Shown here: positions 30,801 through 44,300 of the stretch, one piece after another
Layout: every line of letters starts with the position of its first letter
Position numbering within the stretch: the stretch's first letter is position 1
Assembly (NCBI GenBank): GCA_018857735.1
Contig: JABMCL010000557.1
Coordinates: 453,501 to 517,500, forward strand
Reading direction: 5' to 3'
Source: Alviniconcha marisindica
Lineage: Eukaryota; Mollusca; Gastropoda; Provannidae
DNA length: 64,000 nt
Notes under the pieces: generated by a model
Seen by the model: only the letters and a program-made list of their open reading frames with translations
What the model was told of the DNA's origin: nothing
Database searches by the model: none
Position numbers and translations under genes: made by a program

Positions 30801-32762
30801 CTGTCTTTGTGGCTGTTGCAGAAGTTCACAGGTCACTCCACAGAGGTGTTCAGATTATTGCCTGTGCTCAAACCATCAGTGGGTGATGATGGAGAAAGCG
30901 ACCCTTACTTCTGTTCATACTTCCTGTCTGCTGCAGTCAGTGACCGAGTGGTCAATGCCTGGCAAGTATATTTGGATTGTGGGCAGAATTATGTCAACAG
31001 TGTCTGCTGTTGAACAGGCCTTTTAAAAGCAACTTCTTTAGACACCAGGTAGTAGGTCTGTACATCTGCCTGTGTGTACCTGCATTTGTGTGTATGTGTG
31101 TGTTGGTTCAGCTCAGAGCTGGCTCAGGTTTGGTTGACTGCCCCTGATGTCGATGTTGTTCCTCCAGTCCTGTTATCCATTCCTATCAAAACAAAGTTTA
31201 GAAAGTTAATCTAAGATCAAGGGAGCATCTTAAAGATTTTGTTCTGATCTCTTCTATCTGTTGGATGAAACATGTTCTGAGAAGGCAAGTTCCATAAAAC
31301 TAAAAAGATTGTGAATTTGTTCATAGTGATTAGAGCTGTTCATGACTACAGTAACAAAATTTCAGTTGCTTTCAGTACCTGACTGTTTGTTCTGAATGTG
31401 TTGCAGGTATTGCCATCCGGATTCAAGAGAGAAAAATGCCATCACATCTTTTTCACTTACAGAGGAACCATTGGAAGTTAACATAACGGTATCGAAAGAG
31501 CAGGTACAGTTTATATTATATGTCTGTGTTACTCATCAGTGCTTCAGTAACAATGATAATAGAAACATTTCTGATGTGCTGAATCCCGCTGTGATACATG
31601 TGTGGGGCTCAAACCCTAGTAAATGAAACAGAGACTTTGCTTGCACAAAGCACTGGATTGCCAGTTCCGAAATGAAAAGCTCTAGAACCAATGAAACCAA
31701 TGAAAGCTAGCGAGAAAAAAATGTAAGAGAATGAGTGCTTGTCACTACGATTTTTATGAAAACTCGTATTTGGAATAAGTGTTATTTAATTGAACTGTCA
31801 AGCTGAGAGAGAGAGTGTGTGTATGTGTGTGGCTTCTCTCTTTTGCTTAATTGTGTTCTGAAAGGATGTGTATGAAAAGTAATCTGGGCACTGAGTAAGG
31901 TGACTGTCAGTGTGTTGTTCTGCTGAAACCAGGCAAAAGTCTTCCCATCATGATACCTGTCTTTCCCTCTGATATAGCTGGAGGATATCCTGTTCTGTTT
32001 TCTTTGAATGAACTCATACTTAAATAGAGTGCTATTTTGATCTTTTTGCGTGCAGATGTTGACGTTGGCCATTTTGACATCAAGAGGCAAAGTTCTGGTG
32101 TTTGAGCATACACTGAATGGGTAAGAGATGTTTTCAGTAATTTTAAGAAAGTGGTATTGGTGTTTTTGGAGTACATTTTGATTTTTTCTTTGAATCCTCT
32201 TTCATTGTCCATTGAACTGGCCCTCTGTCGCCACCATCTCTGTATCCCGTGTCTTTCGCATCTTGCTGTGTGTGTGTGATATACTATTCATTATTTTTAA
32301 AGTGACAAATGAGCCGTGTCCTGCACCAGTGGTGTTCAATAAGCAACTGTAGATCACACTTAACTGGTAGAAGTAACCAAGCACACTAGCTTGGACAGCT
32401 AGATGTTTGTATTACATGATCTGATCTCTCACTTCAATGGCACAGTTTCCATGCATTTGCAGCAAGCTGAAGAAACCGCTGAAAGCCAAGACGGTGGTGC
32501 ATGCAGCAACAGCAGGGAGCAAAGAGGAGGGCCCTGTGCCCGTGCCTATCTTGGCCGCTCTGCCCATGGTGACAGAGGAGCCCAGTCTCCTTGTGGCCCA
32601 TGGGTCAACGCTCAAGCCCAAGTTTGAAACGGTGGTAAGATCGTTTTTTTTATGCTGCACTGTTTGTCCGGAACAGTCTCCCTTGCAAAGTTAGGTCATC
32701 AAACGCACTCACATTTTTTGGATCATCTTGGAAATCTCACCTCGTCAAGCTGTGATATTGAT

Positions 32763-32796
<34 letters not shown>

Positions 32797-35313
32797 GGAG
32801 AGAGTTTGGTGTGTGTGTGAGAGAGTTTGTATTGACTGTGTTTTGGTTCTTTGTAATGGGCTATGTGCTCCAATTTGGAGAAATGGCACATCAAAGAGTA
32901 CATCATTATGTTGTGTGTGTATCAGTCTGTGTATCAGTACATATTTAAGCAAATATCTGTAAACTTACTTAGAGTTAGATTGTGTGTTTCTTTGGATACT
33001 AATTAACTGTGAATGCCAAACAAATGAATACAGTTTTAAGGCTAACAGACAGCAGGTATTCTCTGTCAGTAAGGGATAGTTAGTCATTTGACCTTTAACA
33101 GCATCTGCTTTGTATGCAAAACACAACATGCAGATTCTAATGCAACTTTAACAACCCACTCCCCTAAATGAAATCGGTCTTACAAGTTGGCAATGTATTA
33201 ATAACAGACACAGGTTCATCACAACTCAGTTTCACTTTTTCAAATGTACAACTACATCCTTGACTTCCAAAAACAGATCAATAAATTACAAGTGAAAATC
33301 TCATTCCCTGTTCACAACAGATCATGGTTTGAGGAAAAATGAAGTTCAAAGAACTGAGAAGGCAAAAATAAGGAAGGTAAAATTCCTGGTCATAAACAAT
33401 GCCTGCAAAGTTGTGCTCTTGTGCTGTAGGGGAAGCAGCTGCTTTTTGGGCTTCACTGTAACGTTATTGGAGCAGTTTTTGGACTTTCTGTGTACATACC
33501 ACCTGCTACAAATAAATTCTTTTAATGGCACCTACCATATGATGACAGAGGCACTATCTACTTAGGGGAAACAGTGGGCAGCACATTTTCTCATTTCAGT
33601 GTGTTGAAACTTGGGAACATAGAAGTTTACATTTGGTACATTTGTATCTGGATTCATGACGTCTTTCCCTGTCCTGCCACACATAAAGAAATGGGCAGTT
33701 TGCGGTGGAAGGCGAAAGAGAAGAGCCCTGGTGGTCTGACAGTAGAGCAGTTGCTCACAAGGAGCTGTACTGTACTAAGCTTGTTGCATCATCTTGTATG
33801 TTTCAGGCTTTAACGTCCAGCCAGCCCGAAATAGTGCTTGTTGTTGCCAGCCCTGCAAAAAAGGCTCCAAAAGGAGAGTTCACACAGGTAAGTGTGGTCT
33901 GGCACCATGTCAATTGCACTTCTTATGTGGGAGCTGATAGGCTGCTGCCGTTTTTACTGGTGATTAGTCGAGGAGGGGTAGAGAGATTAATTGATTAGGT
34001 TGTGTACTTTTGTCATGTTTTATGTGCAATGCTTTGGGCCTCACACATGTATTATATAAGAGGGATTTAGTGCATTAGAATTGCATTGATTAATGCTGTG
34101 GTGGTAAAAGTCCCGATCCACCTGGCAGGACATAGCTTGAACATATGTTCATGATCTTGGCATAAGTATGGCACAGGTGTAGCAAGTTGCGCTGTATTTC
34201 TGTTTCTGAGTCTTGCAAACGTGAGGGTGTTAACTGGTTTGTGATTACATTTGGCATTTGCGTGTAATCCTAGAAAGGAAGCCTTTTTTGTTATGTAGGC
34301 TGGCGTGAGAATCATTAGCCAGTCTGAAATCTGTTTTGTGTGTGTTTGGAACCCTGTGAATCCCTACCATCATGAGATGTTACAAAGGGATTTGTGGGGA
34401 TTTGGGATTATCCCTCACAATTGCAATACCTACCATCCTGGTAGGTGGTACAAGCAGATTGTAGAAGATTTCTGACAATGTCTTGCTGATTTGTAAAAAA
34501 TAAAATTTGGCTATTTACAGTTACATTTGATATTTTGGATTTCTGTCATTTTGGATCAGTAAATCGCAGGTGAACATTTGATTCAGTGTTGATTGTACAC
34601 CTCACTTCATGTTTGAAGGCAGGTTTGGAAAAATTCAGTAGACTACTGAGAATCATGAAATTAGAAAAATTCAGTATATCAGGAGTTTGTTGTGGGAGGG
34701 GGTGGGGGGGAGCAAAATGAAGTCTGATTATGCCAGGATGTTTGGATTTTTAGAGGGGGGATGGGGGGGGGGGGGGGGGTAGAAGACTTTCTCAGAATAC
34801 TGCGTCTGAGGAAGAGATTGTCACTTAAGTCTACAATCCAAAGCCTCTTGTCCAAAAAGAGTACAAGTTTCAATGTGGCTGTTATGTGCATGATGGGTGA
34901 GATTGGGTTTTATTTTAGGTGTGAATTGAATTCTCCCTGTTTGGCTGTTGTGTGCATGATGGGTGGGACTGAGTTTTATTTTAGGTGTGAATTGAATGCA
35001 CCATGTCTGGCTGTTGTGTGTATTATATGATGGGGGGACTGGAGGTTTATTTTGGGTGTGAATTGAATTCTCCCTGTCTTTGACAGCCCTGTGGTTGGCG
35101 TACCACTTTGGGTTGTTCTGACAGGAACAGCAAGTGTCCAGACACTGGTACCGTTGTCATGACGATGTTCTCTGTCGTTACTGGCTTGTACACACTCTGG
35201 TTACATACATTTTGTTGTGTTTTGCAAAATGAAGTCTATGCTAGGATGTGTGTGAAACTGCATAATTCTTAAAAATGATTTATGTTGTTGTGTGCCTGTT
35301 GTTGTTGTGGGTT

Positions 35314-35344
<31 letters not shown>

Positions 35345-38300
35345 GAGGGGTAAGACTCAGAATACTGCATCTGAGGAAGAGATTGCCACATAAATCACCA
35401 GTCCTAAGCCTCTTGTCCAGAAAGAGTGCAAGTTTCTGTGTGGCTGTTGTGTGCATGATGGGTGGGATTGAGTTTTATTTTAGGTGTGAATTGAACTCTC
35501 TCTGTGTTTGACGGTTGTGTGCATGATGGGTGGGACTGAGTTTTATTTTAGGTGTGAATTGAATGCTTCCTGTGTTTGACTGTTGTGTGCATGATGGGTG
35601 GGACTGAGTTCTGTTTTAGGTGGGAATTATCACTGTCTTTTGCTGTTGTGTGCATGATGGGTGGGACACTTTTATTTTGGGTGTGAATTGAATTCTCCCT
35701 GTCTTGGCAGCCCTGTGGTTGATGTACCACTTTGGGTTGTTCTGACAGGAACAGCAAGTGGCCAGACACTGGTACCGTTGTCATGACGATGTTCTCTGTC
35801 GTTACTGGCTCGTACACACTCTGGTTACATACATTTTCTTTTGTTGTGCTTTGCAAAATGAAGTCTGATTATGCTAGGATGTGTGTGAAACTGCATAATT
35901 CTGAAAATGGGGTTTTCGGAAGGGTGGGGGTGGAGTGGGTAGATGACTTTCTCAGAATACTGCATCTGAGGAAGAGATTGCCACTTAACAGCCCTAGGCC
36001 TCTTGTCCAGAAAGAGTTCAAATTTCTGTGTGGCTGTTGTGTGCATGATGGGTGGGACACTTTATTTTGGGTGTGAATTGAATTCTCCCTGTCTTTGGCA
36101 GCCCTGTGGTTGGCACACCACTTTGGGTTGTTCTGACAGGAACAGCAAGTGGCCAGACACTGGTACAGTTGTCATGATAATGTTGTCTGTCATTACTGAC
36201 TTGTACACACTCTGGTTACATACATTTTGTTTTGTTTTCCTTTGTTGTTGTTGACATTCCTTTGATTTGCACAACCTGGTGGAAGAGCATGGTAACTGAT
36301 TCTGAACAAGCTGTTAGTACCTGGGTAGGTGTTAACAGGAAGTAGACTTACTAATGGTGCAGGTACTCAATCCTTTTTTTTTTTGGCGCAGTGAATTGTA
36401 GAAGTAGTACATAGTGCTTCACTTATGAAGATTTGCTAACTGATGCAGAAGTTTTAAGTAGTACATAGTGCTTAAAACTTCTGCATCAGTTAGCAAATCT
36501 TCATAAGTGAATAAGTACATTGTATGACACAGACACATGAGGTAACTGTTGCAAGATGTCAGAATGGGCAGTGCGAACTAGCCATGACCATACCTAATTG
36601 CATGACTACAACCCCAGCATGGGTGTCTTCTCCGTTCCTAAATCCTTAGCCAATCATTATGCTAAGATGGACATACTGTGCAGGTTTGCTACTCTGATCC
36701 TTTTTATGACCAGCACACAGAGACACAGACACATGCAGGCACAGACACACATACACATCAGTGCTGACTCCTACAGCTTATCATCGGAAGGAATAACACA
36801 TGTGCATCTTCTGGTTTGATTTTGACGGTGAGAAAACTGCATGTTTTGTGCCTAATGGTAATTTATACTTGACGTGTATGTTTGCTTCTAACTATTTTGC
36901 AGGTAAAAACACCTGATGTTTCCAGTGGCAGTGTCCTGTACCCTAGCCAGATGGTTCCTCTGGGGCCAGGAAAGGAGTCTGGTGCCAGACGGAAAAGAAA
37001 ACAGTCGGCCTCAGAAGTATGTTGTGATGTTTATCTTTGTCAGTGGTTCTTTGTTGTTGCAAGTTTGAGCTATGCATCATATTATTTTTAAACCTTTTTC
37101 TCTTTTTTTTTTTTTTTTTTAAACATTTATTTTATGTAAACTGGTCTTCAGTTAGTTGATAATTGGAGTTAGCTTCCAGTCAACTACCCAGGACAGATGA
37201 TCTTGTGATTCTTTTGGGGACCTGATACTGTGATAGCAGACATGGAACAAGAGAACTTTGTCATCAGGCTTTACGTTTGTTGTATTGCAGCTGACGTTGG
37301 AGGACAGACTGCAGGCGATGGGTGTAGACAAGCCTGACCAGGCATTGCAGGGGGCGACCAGACCACCCAGAGCTGACCAGCTGGTTGTCCAGCTGACTCA
37401 AGGGCTGCAGAGCAAGGACGGCAAGCTGCTGACTGTAAGTCATCCCTGGGTGTGTAGAGTTACGTGGTTTTAGTCTGACCACTTGGTAAAGCATGACGGG
37501 CACTGTGCTGCCACTCTCAAGACTCCGTTGTTGTGGTCGTGGATGTTTGGAGGTCTGAAGACACTGTGAATGTGAGAAAGAACATGGGTAAAAATTATGA
37601 TTTTGGTCTTACCTCAGGGGCAAAATATGATGGGTACTACGACTTTCAAGTCTCTCCTTTGTGGTTGTGGAGGTTTGGAGGTCTGAAGGCTCTGTGAATG
37701 TGAGAAAGAACATAGGTAAAACAGTGATTTTGGTCTTACTTCACATGATGAGTACTACAGCCTTCAAGACTCCCCTTTGTGGTCGTGGATGTTTGAAGGT
37801 CTGAAGGCTCTGTGAATGTGAGAGAGAACATCGGTGATTTGGGTCTTACCTCTTGGTAAAATATAATGGGTTGTGGATGTCTGGAGGTCTGAAGGCACTG
37901 TGAATGTGAGAAAGAACATAGGTAAAACAGTGATTTTGGTCTTACTTCACATGATGAGTACCACAGCTTTCCAGACTCCCCTTTGTCGTCGTGGATGTTT
38001 GGAATGTGAATGTAGGATGTGAATGTAGGAAGAACGTGGATAAAAGACTTTGACTCCCTTGTTGTGGTCATGGATGTTTGGTCTGAAGGCACTGTGAATG
38101 TAAGAAGAACGTGGAAAAAAATGGTGATTTTGGTCTTACCTCTTGGTAAAATATGATGGGCACGACCACTTTCAAGACGTCTTTGTGGTCGTGGATGGTT
38201 AGAGATCTAAAGGTACTGTGGGTATGAGAAAACATGGGCAAAAATGGTACACTACATGGAAAGGAGGTGAATCTAAGAAAGGAGGTGTGACTCTAAGGTG

Positions 38301-41300
38301 AAACTTAGAAAATGTTGGAGAATGTTGTAAAGCGCAGTGAGTTTGGGTACACCTGAGAATAGCGCTATACAAAAGTTATTATTATTATTATTATCTAGTG
38401 AAGCAGCACAATAGGATAATCATGTTGTTCTGCTCACCATCAGATCAACATTGCCCCAAAGGTGTGCAGTCATAACACCTGTAAAAGTTAATTTGGGTCT
38501 CGTCTGCAGTTGGTGACAAACCAGCCTGCAAACATTTGCTACTGAATATTTCCAAGAAGTTGGTTTCATCTATGAGGTCACGTTTGTTTACAACTTGTAG
38601 ATGACTTCATTTTCTTTTCCTTCTCTCTTTTTCTGTTTAGACATTAGAAACTTGTTGAAATGAAATACATAGGGTCTGAAAGAAATGGTTGTTGGAATTT
38701 TAGCGTAAAACATTTAGCTGTAGACAGTTTAGCTAACTGTTTACTCAGTCTTTGTAGCACAAATTTGTGAAATAATCGAGGTACGTAAACAGGGTGTCAT
38801 CCAGTTTAGTGGATGTTTGAGTGCCTGCTGTCAATAAAGTGTAGGAGTGTATCAATTGCTCAATGAGTTGGAAGAGGCACCATTATACGATGTTGCTCTG
38901 TCTGCCATCAGAACAGCATTGCCCCAAAGGTGCAAAATGAATACACAAGTAAAAGTCACTGTTTGGTATTCTATGCATTTAGTGACAAACCAGCCTGTGA
39001 ACACTAGTCTTTGATTAAATTCTGACATAGTTACTGTCTGGTGTTCCTCTTTGGCTTTTCTTTTTTACCCTTTAAAGTGTTAGCTTTGAGGGATGGGGTA
39101 GGGAATATATGCTCCTGTAAACATGGTGCTTAACATCCACAGAAACCATAAGGCTTATTAGGGACAGGGGGAAGGGGTAGGAGGTGGGGAAAGAGATTAT
39201 TGCTACATTGTCACCACCAGAATGACTACAGCATTAAGATGGGCAGCAATGAGAGCCATTTTAATGTTTCATTAATTGTGAGGGACAAAGTCACAAGACA
39301 GTGTCCACAAACCACAACCTTTTTGAACAGAAAGGAATGCCGAAACAGATTTGAACTGAGGTCCCTCTGCTTACCAGCCTGATGCCTTACTGCTAGGCCA
39401 GACCAGCTCACAATGTATGCTTCCATGAGGTCCCAGGTAGATTGGTTGACTTGTGTTCACCGTTGAGGGCTTGTGTTCACAGTCTTGTAGGAAACTGACC
39501 ATGCTGTTGACACAGTGTCATTTTGAACTTGCCTTTGTATGGGTCGGAAGAGGCACCATTATACGATGTTGCTCTGTCTGCCATCAGAACAGCATTGCCC
39601 CAAAGGTGCAAAATGAATACACAGGTAAAAGTCACTGTTTGGTATTCTATGCATTTAGTGACAAACCAGCCTGTGAACACTAGTCTTTGATTGAATTCTG
39701 ACATAGTTACTGCCTGGTGTTCCTCTTTGGCTTTTCTTTTTTACCCTTTAATGTGTGGCTTTGAGGAATGGGGTACAGAATATATGCTTCTGTAAACATG
39801 GTGCATTGTGGCCTGTTACCAGACACAATGCAAAGAAATGTAGGAATTTTACTGGAGGGTGTTTTGCCACTGAGGGAAACAAACCTTTGTTGACTGTGTT
39901 CGAGTCCCTGCTGTTGACAGAGTGACTGTGGGAGTGTATCAGTAGAGCAGGGGGTTGGAAGAGGCACCATTATACGATGTTGCTCTGTCTGCCATCAGAT
40001 CAGCATTGCCCCAAAGGTGCAATAAGAAAACACAGGTAAAAGTCACTGTTGGTGTTGTGTGCATTTGGTGACAAACCAGCCTGCGAACACTACTCTTTTG
40101 AGTCGCTTTGAGTACATTAAATTTACATTACAGCCTGGTTTTCAGGTCGTAGTCAGTTTGAGTATAGATTTACAGTCTGATGTTCAAGCCGATCCTATTT
40201 ATTTGAGTTTTTTTTTTTTCTCTTTGATTTATGAGTGGTTTGGGTAGGACCTTTTTTTTCTCTCTTTGATTTGTGAGTGGTTTGGGTAGGACATTTGCAC
40301 GAGACCCCAAATAGATAGGTTGGCAGAGTGGGAGACTTACATACCACAATAGTCAGTAGTGTAGTGTAACTCATTTTTGACTGGAGCAAATTGTTTCCAT
40401 TGTCATTGTGACTCAATTTCCTTTGATGCTCTTGAAGGTGGAATGCTTAAATGATGATGGATATCTTGCATTTATAAGTCAGGTGCTGGAAAACAGTTGC
40501 TTGCACACAAATTTTGTACTACCTGCTAGATATCTTGCCATAAAATGTGGGATTAAAAGGAACTGTATGAGTCTGGCATCTTGTGAACCTTTTGCGCTTC
40601 ACACTCTGTATCAATCATTGTGGTCTGTTACCAGACACAGTGCAAAGAAAAGTAGGGATGTAGTGGCGGGTGTTTTGCCTCTGAGGGTAACAAACCTTTG
40701 CTGAGTGTGTTTTTGAGTCCCTGCTGTTGACAAAGCAGCCAGGAAGTGTATCAGTAGAGCAGGGGATTGGAGATGGCACCATTATACGATGTTGCTCTGC
40801 CTGCCATCAGAGCAGCATTGCCCCAAAGGTGCAAAATGAATTCACAGGTAAAAGTCGCTGTTGCTGTTCTGTGCATTTAGTGACAAACCAGCCTGTGGAC
40901 ACTGTTCTGCGCTTCACTTCTGCCAGTCAATCTGGCATTCGAGTTGCACCTTTTTAGCTCTCATTTTTCCTGTGATTTGCTGCCTTTGACTTCATGGCTT
41001 TGACTTCGGCTTCAGGGGTTGGGTTAGTAGGTTTTCATTTCAGTGAGATTGGTTGATAGAGTGGAGGGCTTGCATTTTACAGGAGTTAAATACAGCTCAT
41101 CATACTGTCACCCTGGCATGCCATTTTGAACCTAAGTAAATTCTTTTCAGAGTCATTGTGACTTGGCTTTCAGTTTATACCCTGGAACGCAGCGGAAGGT
41201 GCAGTACTGCTGTCTGATTGGTGGTGGACACCTGGCATTATTTTAAATCAAATGCAGGAACACACAAAAATCCTATACTGCTTGCCAAATATCCTGTGAT

Positions 41301-44300
41301 AAAGGGGTAGGTTGGGAAGGCACTGTTTGGACAAAGGCTGATCTGTTTACAGTGTGTGTGTGTGTGCGTGCGTGTGCAGAATGCATTTCAGGAGCGAAAT
41401 AAGAGTGTGATCATCAATACAGTAAAGCCTGAAGACACAGAAATCCTGTACTGCTTGCCAAATATCCTATGATAAGGGGTTGGGTTGGGAAAGCACTGTT
41501 TGGACAACGGCTGATCTGTTTACGGTGCGTGTGTGTGCAGAATGCATTTCAGGAGCGAAATGAGAGTGTGATCATCAACACGGTGAAGCGACTGCCTTTG
41601 CATGTCGTCCCACCGCTGATCAAGGAGGTTTCACAGCGCATGCATGGACACCCACAGAGGTAAGAGCTTCACACGCATGTTGTTTGGAGAAAAGAAAACC
41701 GTTTCCAGAAGGATGTTGCCCTGTGTGTGTTGTATGTCACATCAGTTTTTTTTGGTCTCAATTGGTATTTGGGAGAGATCAACAGGAAAGCTGGAAAATA
41801 TGGAGTTTGTTTTAAATGACGTGGAATTTTTATGCCAGATTTAGAAACAAGTGTTTTCCCCTCCCTTTTTGCCCTTGGTGCAAGGCATGGTTGACTTCGG
41901 TGGCGTTTGTACACACTGCCCAAGGCTAAACTGCTGCCCTTTTTCTAAACTGATGTCCTTGGCTAGGCTACTGCCCCTACTGCCCTATGCTAAACTACTG
42001 CCCTAGGCTAAACTCCAGCCCTAGGCTAAACTTCTGCCCTGGGCTAAACTACTGCCCTACTCTAAACTACTACTGCCCTAGGCTAAACTACGGCCCTATG
42101 CTAAACTACTCTAAACTGCTGCCCTATGCTAAACTGCTGCCCTGAGCTAAACTGCTGCCCTACGCTAAACTACCACCCCTGCTGCCCTAAACTGCTGCCC
42201 TGAGCGAAACTACCACCCCTGCTGCCCTATGCAAAACTGCTGCCCTGAGCTAAACTACCACCCCTGCTGCCCTACGCTAAACTGCTGCCCTGAGCGAAAC
42301 TACCACCCCTGCTGCCCTATGCTAAACTGCTGCCCTGAGCTAAACTACTACCCCTGCTGTCCTACGCTAAACTACCACCCCTGCTGCCCTGAGCTGAACT
42401 ACCACCCCTGCTGCCCTGAGCTAAACTACCACCCCTGCTGCCCTATGCTAAACTGCCCCTGCTGCCCTGAGCTAGACTACTACCCCTGCTGTCCTAAGCT
42501 AAACTGCTGCCCTGAGCTAAACTGCTGCCCTGAGCTAAACTACTACCCCTGCTGTCCTACGCTAAACTACCACCCCTGCTGCCCTATGCTAAACTACCAC
42601 CCCTGCTGCCCTATGCTAAACTGCTGCCCTGAGCTAAACTACCACCCCTGCTGCCCTACGCTAAACTACCACCCCTGCTGCCCTACGCTAAACTACCACC
42701 CCTGCTGCCCTACGCTAAACTACCACCCCTGCTGCCCTATGCTAAACTGCCCCTGCTGCCCTGAGCTAAACTGCTGCCCTAGGCTAAACTACAAATATAC
42801 TGTGATGCATCAGGCCAACTTTCACACTTGGCAGTGGTATGTATGTCCGAGTTATGATGCAAAATTAATAAAGATCCAATTTAAAAATTCAGTTTGTATC
42901 TTTGGAGCATTTTAAAACAAAATCCTAAATTTTTATGTTTTATTTTGATTTCTTCTGCCCTTTGGACAAAACTTGTTTTGAGGATGATAGTTCGTTTATA
43001 GGGCCATTTTCAAAACTTTGTTCCAGCCATAAGTGACCACATAGCACTAGATGTTGAAAAGGGCTGACATTTCAGTGTCGAAAGTTATTGAGCGTTTTGC
43101 TTTGATTCACATGAACATGCAAACCGTGTGATGTCTGATGATCAGTGTGTGGTTATTTATCTAGTCTCAGCAAGGCTTTTCAGACCTAGCACAGCAGTAA
43201 ATAGTGTTATTGTTAATAAAGCACTGTTTGTTAAGTGACCTTGGCCTAATTTGAAAGGTTGCAACTGTGTTTGAAAAGAGAAGACAAACTGAAAGTTGTA
43301 TTTTCTCAAAATTCACTTGGAAACGAGAGACAGAACATTACTTGATTGTGATCAGGTACATTTACTATTTGTCGAGCTATGCTGCCTTAGAGATGATCAT
43401 AGCAATATTGTTATTACTGCTGCTGATAATGGCGCGGATGTTAGTGATGGTGATGATGGCTGTCTGCCTGTTTTCAGTGGCCTGGTGATGGTGAGGTGGC
43501 TGAAGCAGGTACTGAGCATACACATGGCCTACCTGATGACGGTAAGTACACTGCACTGGGTGTGACTATGAACAGAACGTGTGTGTTGGGATGCAGGAGA
43601 AGAGAATTCTATAAAGGGGGTGTGAGGAAGGCACAGTGGGGGTTTGGTTGATCTGTTTGTGCCTGAGCTTACCACTATGTCAACATGTACTTGTGTGTTT
43701 TTGGTTACTGTGCATTGAACTGTGCACAGCAATACTGTGAGGGTTTTGATAGTACCCTCAGTCACACACATTGCATGCCCATTTCTCAGCTTCTGGTTTC
43801 AATTTTAATTTAGGCTGATAGACATGAAGGGGGCCCGGGGGGTGTGGGTAGCATTTCTTATCCCTGTACCATTTACTGTGAAGGTTTTCTAACCTCCAGC
43901 AACTATAACATTTTATGAAATGGCTGAGTATTGCATTGAACTTGATGCCACTGGAATGCTCTATATTTCTAGCCATATGGTTTTATTTTGATCGTCTAAT
44001 CATGGATGACATTGACGTGTGCCGTTAGGTCCCTGAGGTGATGGATACGCTAGCGGAGCTGTACCAGATGATTGAGTTCCGCACTCAGGACATGCCACGG
44101 CGCATCGCCCAGCAGGGAAGACTGCACATGCTTCTCTCACGGGTAAACCAGCTGCTGACCCTTTGGTAGTTTAGTCTTATAGGGATGATATTCAGGATGC
44201 AGTGGGGCGGTAACTTCACAAAATCCCAGAGTGGCGTTTGGAGGTGGGCGTAATATCTGCTGAAGGGATGCGAACGTTTGGAAGGTTTCATTGCATGGAC

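Noticed and set aside
30962..30970. GT donor CAA|gtatat for WDR43 exon 5
   Set aside because: With the strong acceptor at 31406 it breaks frame; it only works with a poor acceptor inside exon 6. Kept as the stated alternative.
42229..42915. 228-codon Cys/Pro-rich open frame
   Set aside because: It is the translation of a 15/27-bp minisatellite inside a WDR43 intron; multiples of three keep any frame open, and no start or splice context supports a gene.
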